Part shown: in pieces, positions 50,489 through 55,420 of the stretch | How positions within the stretch are numbered: the stretch's first letter is position 1 | Layout: each line of letters starts with the position of its first letter | Source: Candidatus Falkowiibacteriota bacterium | Lineage (GTDB): Bacteria > Patescibacteriota > Patescibacteriia > Patescibacteriales > UBA12465 | Reading direction: 5' to 3' | Assembly (NCBI GenBank): GCA_012800315.1 | Contig: JAAZJO010000015.1 | Coordinates: 1 to 55,420 of the forward strand | Length of the DNA: 55,420 nt | Program-made: the position numbers and the translations under genes | Notes under the pieces: model-generated | Told to the model about the DNA's origin: nothing | Database searches by the model: none | What the model saw: the letters and a program-made list of their open reading frames with translations, nothing else

Positions 50489-51811
50489 TCAATTATTACG
50501 AATCACTCTATAAACCATCTCTCGGCTCTCCTTAAATAAAAACAAACTTAGAGACATTAAAATATAAGAAATAAAAGTAGCCCAGGCTGCACCAACAATA
50601 CCAAAACGAGAAATCATAAAAAAATTAAGAATAATATTAGCAGTCATGGAAATAAAAGATGAAAATAGTACTATACGACGATAATTTTCAGCTATTAAAT
50701 AACTATTACATAAACTACCAATTGCCGTTCCAACATTAGACCAAATATATACTTGTAAAACAGCGATACTACCTAAAAAGGCTGGACCATAAAGAATTGA
50801 AACTATTGGCTTAGCCAAAACAGAGGTAATTACAGAAATAGTGATTGAAAAAAATAAAAGAAAAAGAAAAAGATAGCGCAAACGTTTAACATATTTAACA
50901 TCACTTTCCTTTTTGGCATTAATAATAGCCGGAAAGAGAGAACTAACAATAATGCCAGGAATAAAATACCAAACCTCCGTTAAACGAACAGCGGCATCAT
51001 AAAGACCAACTGCTGAAGCGTCTATCATATTCTTAATCATCACTTGATCAACACGAGCATAAATTGTAGCAAAAGCATTAGAAACTATTAATGGCCATGA
51101 ATCATGAAGTATTTTTTTAGCAACAGCACTATCGTAACGCCAAGCAAAAACACTTTCCTTTAATTTCTTTTTATATATATATAAATAAAGAACTGCATAA
51201 AGAATTGATTCTAAAAGAAGAATTAAAGCTAAATAAATAATTCCCTTGCCTAAAATAATGATAATAATTTTTAAAATATTTAAAGTAATAGAAATAATTA
51301 AAGAAATCAAAGAAGGATATTTAGATTGAACTCGAGCTTGAAATTCATAAATTATTATTTGAAAAGCATTAAAAATAAAAGTTGAGGCAATAATAAATAT
51401 CAAAATATTAGAAATCACATCTTTGTTGATCAAAAGCGTTGTAATACAACAAATAATCATGGTAACCAAGCCAGCTAAGACTCTCATTAAAAACGAAGAT
51501 CCAAGATAAGTTGAGCGCTTTTCCGGGTACTTTACCAAATCTCTAAATAAAATTTGATCAATTCCTAGTGTAGCGATAAAAGAAAATAAACCAACAAAAC
51601 TAACGGCATAACTTAATTGTCCATAATTTTCTGGCCCAAGACTTCTAGCGACAAAAATAGTAGTAACAAAAGATATGGCCAAACTTAAAATTCTAGCTAT
51701 CATCATCCACCCCGTGTTCTTAAAATATTTACGAAAACCACTGTGGCTCAATATCCATTGCCATTTCTTGGGAATAAAGCGATTAATTTTATCAAAAGTT
51801 GCGTCAATCAT
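50489..51811 (-). CDS. Polysaccharide flippase (Wzx/MATE-like)
   Basis: Polytopic; LSFVTTIFVARSLGPENYGQLSYAVSFVGLFSFIATLGIDQ. Confidence 0.92.
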   Translation of the reverse strand: MIDATFDKINRFIPKKWQWILSHSGFRKYFKNTGWMMIARILSLAISFVTTIFVARSLGPENYGQLSYAVSFVGLFSFIATLGIDQILFRDLVKYPEKRSTYLGSSFLMRVLAGLVTMIICCITTLLINKDVISNILIFIIASTFIFNAFQIIIYEFQARVQSKYPSLISLIISITLNILKIIIIILGKGIIYLALILLLESILYAVLYLYIYKKKLKESVFAWRYDSAVAKKILHDSWPLIVSNAFATIYARVDQVMIKNMIDASAVGLYDAAVRLTEVWYFIPGIIVSSLFPAIINAKKESDVKYVKRLRYLFLFLLFFSITISVITSVLAKPIVSILYGPAFLGSIAVLQVYIWSNVGTAIGSLCNSYLIAENYRRIVLFSSFISMTANIILNFFMISRFGIVGAAWATFISYILMSLSLFLFKESREMVYRVIRNN

Positions 51812-51832
51812 TTTAAATAAATAAAAAAGAGC

Positions 51833-52081
51833 TTACCACTCTTTTGTTTTTTCAATTACTTTATGTTTTAAATCTAAATAAGTTTTCGCAGTCTTTTCTT
51901 CCGCTTTAGGAGATACTAATTTTAAAATTTCCAATCCCAAAATCCGATATTGCTTCCCTACCTTATTAGCCTTAAGTAAGCCACTTTTTAGTAAGCGCTT
52001 CATTGTACTATTACTGATCTTTAATAATTTTTCAGTTTCACTAGTTGTATAAACAGCCTGCGGTTTTATTTCCTCCGTCAT
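51833..52081 (-). CDS. Small MerR/excisionase-type helix-turn-helix protein
   Basis: VYTTSETEKLLKISNSTMKRLLKSGLLKANKVGKQYRILGLEILK, HTH_17-like. Confidence 0.85.
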   Translation of the reverse strand: MTEEIKPQAVYTTSETEKLLKISNSTMKRLLKSGLLKANKVGKQYRILGLEILKLVSPKAEEKTAKTYLDLKHKVIEKTKEW

Positions 52082-52089
52082 ATAAAAAC

Positions 52090-52119
52090 ATTATACTCTT
52101 ATCAAGAGAAAAGGGTCAA
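52090..52119 (-). promoter_or_regulatory. Promoter of the HTH gene with an inverted repeat in the spacer
   Basis: Minus strand TTGACC-18 nt-TATAAT; spacer contains CTCTTGATAAGAG (52096-52108). Confidence 0.7.
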
Positions 52120-52140
52120 TAGGTGTCTTTAAGTGCCAAA

Positions 52141-53229
52141 TTAATGCTTATAAACCTCTAAATACCCCTTAATCATCCGTTCTAAAGCAAAAATCTCTTT
52201 ATTAGTTTTCACTAATTTAACATTTTTAATCAACTGTAAAAAATCAGCCTGATCATTTAATTGAAAACAATTTTCAATTCCCACAATTTCTTCATTGCCG
52301 CCCACTCTACTAGCTATAGCTGGGACACCAGCACTAATTGCTTCTATCAAACTAAGAGATAGTCCCTCAAAAATTGATGGCAAAACAAATAAATCAAATG
52401 CTTTTAAATATTTACTCGCCTCCATTATTTCCCCTGTCAAAATAATTTCATTCTCTAATTTATATAAAGAAATTAAATTTTCATACTTAACTCTTTCTGG
52501 TCCTTCGCCAATTAAAACTAATTTAGCTCCGGGCTTAATCTCTTTTAACGCCTGATGAGAATTAATTAAAAATTCATAATTCTTCGGATAGGCTAAGCGA
52601 CCAATAGAACCATAAACATAATCATCCTCATTTAACCCCAGCTCCCTTCGTGCCTCCTCACGATTTAAATAATAATCTGATCTTTGCTCTATGCCATTAT
52701 AAATTAAATGACTTTTTGCCTTTAAACCCTTAAGCAATCCTGAGTTATAAGCATAATCTAAATTTAATTTACTAACAAAAACAATATCAGCTAGTTTTTT
52801 AAAAGCTGCCCGAAAAAAAAGACGATATGCTTTTCTAAGCAATGCTGAAGACTTATGTTGTCTGTCTAATAATGATAGACCATGAACGGTGAATACTAAA
52901 CGTGGCCTTGTGTTCAAACTAGCCAGCCCCCAAGCACCCAACAAAGCATTAGTGCTATTTAAATGAACTACTTCAAATCCTTCTTTTAACACATATTGCC
53001 TTAATTCTGAAATAAACTTTAAAGTTTGTAGAGGATTATAGCTTCTAGTTAAATTATTGAAACGTTTAAAAGTAATTCCCAATTTATTCAATTCTTTAGG
53101 TAAATAATCGCCCGCTCCACCAGCTACCACAACCTCTTCTCCCGCCTCTTTTAAACCACGCGCTAAATTAAGCGCAAAAACTTGTGCTCCACCTATTTCT
53201 GATTTAGTTATAACTAAAAGAATTTTCAT
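52141..53229 (-). CDS. Family 4 glycosyltransferase
   Basis: ITKSEIGGAQVFALNLARGL, PSIFEGLSLSLIEAISAGVPAIASRVGGNEEIVG. Confidence 0.93.
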   Translation of the reverse strand: MKILLVITKSEIGGAQVFALNLARGLKEAGEEVVVAGGAGDYLPKELNKLGITFKRFNNLTRSYNPLQTLKFISELRQYVLKEGFEVVHLNSTNALLGAWGLASLNTRPRLVFTVHGLSLLDRQHKSSALLRKAYRLFFRAAFKKLADIVFVSKLNLDYAYNSGLLKGLKAKSHLIYNGIEQRSDYYLNREEARRELGLNEDDYVYGSIGRLAYPKNYEFLINSHQALKEIKPGAKLVLIGEGPERVKYENLISLYKLENEIILTGEIMEASKYLKAFDLFVLPSIFEGLSLSLIEAISAGVPAIASRVGGNEEIVGIENCFQLNDQADFLQLIKNVKLVKTNKEIFALERMIKGYLEVYKH

Positions 53230-54686
53230 ATTATATTTTTTTCTTTAACAAACAAATAATTAAAAATATTTAATATTAAAAAATAAACTACCACTATAAA
53301 ATATATTGGCATTGAAAAATAAATCCAAATAATTAACGCCAACAAAAATTCAAACAAAAAGAGTTTAACTTTAAAACTTCTCACCTTCTTTAATTGAACC
53401 TTGTTACGTCTCTTTAGAAAATAAAAATAAATTTCTGAGGGAGCATCAAACAAAAAAAATGATAAAAATATATTTATAAAAATATTATTGTTAACCGAAT
53501 TTACTAGTACAAGTAACGGAACAGCTTTTCTAAAAATCTTTAAAAGAAAAAAAGTAACTATACGCAAATTATTTTTTATAAGAGAATGAATTATATATGC
53601 AACCAAACACAAACCCAAACATAAAATATAAATATTACTGCAATACCCTAAATTAAATAAAAACAATAATATAATGGCTGCAAAAATAATTCTAATAAAT
53701 AGAAATAACGCAAAATTAATTTTAATGCCACTTTTTATTCTTAATGTGCCATTGCCATCCTTTTCTTTATGAGCAAGTAAATCATTATATAAGCCCCCAA
53801 CTTCATAAACCGAATAAAATACAAGGAAAGATAGGGGAATAACAAAAAAATTACTCAACTCTTGATTAGTAAAGAAATAAACTATTAAGGTAAAGGGAAT
53901 TATTTCTTTAAGAAATAAATGATAAAAAAAACTAGAATGCCATCTACTAACCGCATAATAAATAACTGGAATATAGATCCATTTTACAGTTTTTTCATTT
54001 ATAGAGCCTACATCTTTATTTCTATATTCATAATTATTTAAATACAAAAAATTAAAATTATTATTATTCTCTTCTAGTAGCTTATTATTAGAATCATGAA
54101 CCACAAAATAACTTTTTCCAAAACTTTTCATAAAATTTAAATCCTCAATATTATCAGAATATACTGATGAGTAATTTAAATCATATAAAGATAATTCCAG
54201 CGCTTCCTCCTTCCCTCCTAATAAATCTTTTTTTAATTTGCCCGTATACCTTCCTTCTTTTTCCTCCAATTCAGATGAGACATATTCAATATTTAATATT
54301 TTAGCCAATTCTTTAATAGGGGGATTGATTGATGAGGACACTATCATTACCTTATCTTTATTTTTTTTCTCCTCATCAATCATTCTTATTATTTCTTCAT
54401 TTAAATACTCCCTGCTAATCACTTCAATATATTCTTTAGCCCTTTTTCCTACTAAATCTACAGAAAAATTCTTTAACAATCCAATGCTCCACTCACGTAT
54501 AATGTCTCGTTTTATTAATTTATAAATTTTTGTATAATTTATAATTATTGAAAATAATAAAAATATCTTAAAAATTATAAATCTAAAAAATTTATCTTTT
54601 TTTAAAACATAATTTATAAAATCAAACGTATTATTTGTTTTAGTTATTGTCCCACAAGCATCAAAAACAGCTATCTTTTTTTCCAT
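53226..54686 (-). CDS. HAD-superfamily domain fused to a polytopic membrane domain (possibly UbiA-like)
   Basis: FDACGTITKTNNTFDF, IVSSSINPPIKELA, VYSDNIEDLNFM; then multiple TM segments with YNDLLAHKEKDGNGTLR. Confidence 0.7.
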   Translation of the reverse strand: MEKKIAVFDACGTITKTNNTFDFINYVLKKDKFFRFIIFKIFLLFSIIINYTKIYKLIKRDIIREWSIGLLKNFSVDLVGKRAKEYIEVISREYLNEEIIRMIDEEKKNKDKVMIVSSSINPPIKELAKILNIEYVSSELEEKEGRYTGKLKKDLLGGKEEALELSLYDLNYSSVYSDNIEDLNFMKSFGKSYFVVHDSNNKLLEENNNNFNFLYLNNYEYRNKDVGSINEKTVKWIYIPVIYYAVSRWHSSFFYHLFLKEIIPFTLIVYFFTNQELSNFFVIPLSFLVFYSVYEVGGLYNDLLAHKEKDGNGTLRIKSGIKINFALFLFIRIIFAAIILLFLFNLGYCSNIYILCLGLCLVAYIIHSLIKNNLRIVTFFLLKIFRKAVPLLVLVNSVNNNIFINIFLSFFLFDAPSEIYFYFLKRRNKVQLKKVRSFKVKLFLFEFLLALIIWIYFSMPIYFIVVVYFLILNIFNYLFVKEKNII

Positions 54687-54785
54687 TTTTTAACAATTAT
54701 AATAAAATGAAACCATCCTCTCTATTATCTTAAAAAATTTATCTAACATCTTATCTTAAATCTTTAGTAAACCCAGACTCCCCCC

Positions 54786-55420
54786 CTACTTCGCTGTCCA
54801 GCCGCCATCAATATATAAAACCTCGCCAGTCACATATTTTGATTCATCAGAAGCTAGATAAACAGTCGCAGCTGCAATATCCTCAACTTCACCGACCCGT
54901 CCCAAAGGGGTTGAGGAAATAATCATCTTATTAAATCGCTTAGCTCCTAGCGCATTTTTAGTCATGGCGGTAGTAATAAAACCTGGAGCAATCGCATTAA
55001 CACGGATATTAAAAGGTGCTAAATCAAGCGCACTAGCGCGTGTTAATTGAACCACACCACCCTTAGAGGCACAATAAGCAATAGAGCCCTGAAAACCAAC
55101 TTTGCCAAGAATAGAGCTCATATTAATAATTACCCCGCCCCGACCCTGTTTTTTCATTATTTTAGCGGCCGCCCGAGCACCATACATTGCCCCCGATAAA
55201 TTAATAGCCAAGGTTTGATTCCAATTCTCGTCTGTCACCTCTAAAACACCTCCTGTGCCACCAATTCCAGCATTATTAATAATAATGTCCAATCCGCCAA
55301 ATTTAGCCACAGTAGCGGCAATTAAGCTATTTACCTCCTCTGAATTAGCCACATTACACTTCATAAACATCGCCTTGCTACCAAACTTAGCCACCAATGA
55401 CTTATCACCATTAATGTCTG
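54786..55420 (-). CDS. Short-chain dehydrogenase/reductase (FabG-like), 5' end outside the window
   Basis: DIIINNAGIGG, YCASKGGVVQLTRASALDLAPFNIRVNAIAPGFI, GEVLYIDGGWTAK; frame stays open past the listed TTG to the window edge. Confidence 0.93.
   Translation of the reverse strand, partial: DINGDKSLVAKFGSKAMFMKCNVANSEEVNSLIAATVAKFGGLDIIINNAGIGGTGGVLEVTDENWNQTLAINLSGAMYGARAAAKIMKKQGRGGVIINMSSILGKVGFQGSIAYCASKGGVVQLTRASALDLAPFNIRVNAIAPGFITTAMTKNALGAKRFNKMIISSTPLGRVGEVEDIAAATVYLASDESKYVTGEVLYIDGGWTAK

Noticed and set aside
51833-52081. 82-aa HTH protein as an antitoxin or phage excisionase
   Set aside because: No toxin-like partner, integrase or att-like repeat is visible nearby; a transcriptional regulator is the simpler reading.
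54780-54786. C7 tract at the 3' end of the SDR gene
   Set aside because: It lies at or after the SDR stop codon, so slippage would not change the protein; kept only as a sequence note.
1-55420. CRISPR arrays, transposases, prophage genes, tRNA/rRNA genes
   Set aside because: Looked through the intergenic gaps, which are short; no spaced repeat array, transposase or integrase ORF, or cloverleaf-like segment was recognised. A tRNAscan/Infernal run would be decisive.

Overview
AT-rich bacterial window, gene-dense and mostly minus-strand. The gene set and style (compact genes, few Shine-Dalgarno sites, minimised tRNA synthetases, CPR-type surface repeats) suggest a Candidate Phyla Radiation/Patescibacteria genome; this assignment is inference. 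Left part: a dcw-type peptidoglycan operon (membrane protein-mraY-ftsW-murG-murC-murB) ending in a short alaS. Middle-left: a plus-strand unit (degenerate PilB/GspE-like ATPase, GT2, DUF2304, two GT4), then an epimerase, an S8 protease with FG-GAP-like repeats, and a GT4. Middle: two mreB paralogs bracketing mreC-mreD-pfkB-rfbC-rfbB-receiver, preceded by proS, ruvA, U32, ileS and secA. Next: hpf, rseP, frr, a BNR-type lipoprotein, holB and an 895-aa repeat-rich surface protein. Right part: a surface-glycan locus with an initiating sugar transferase, gmd, fcl, GT2s, a GT11 fucosyltransferase, a flippase, a small MerR/excisionase-type HTH gene, a GT4, a HAD-membrane fusion and an SDR cut by the window edge. 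Best leads: (i) a G8 tract inside a GT2 gene where gain or loss of one G gives a premature stop (phase-variation candidate); (ii) an HTH gene whose promoter has an inverted repeat in its spacer and which looks leaderless; (iii) a tandem C-terminal repeat in the surface protein; (iv) a HAD-membrane fusion with an altered catalytic motif; (v) a perfect consensus sigma70 promoter at the left edge. I saw no CRISPR array, tRNA/rRNA gene or transposon. I did not identify a complete new defence-like system.
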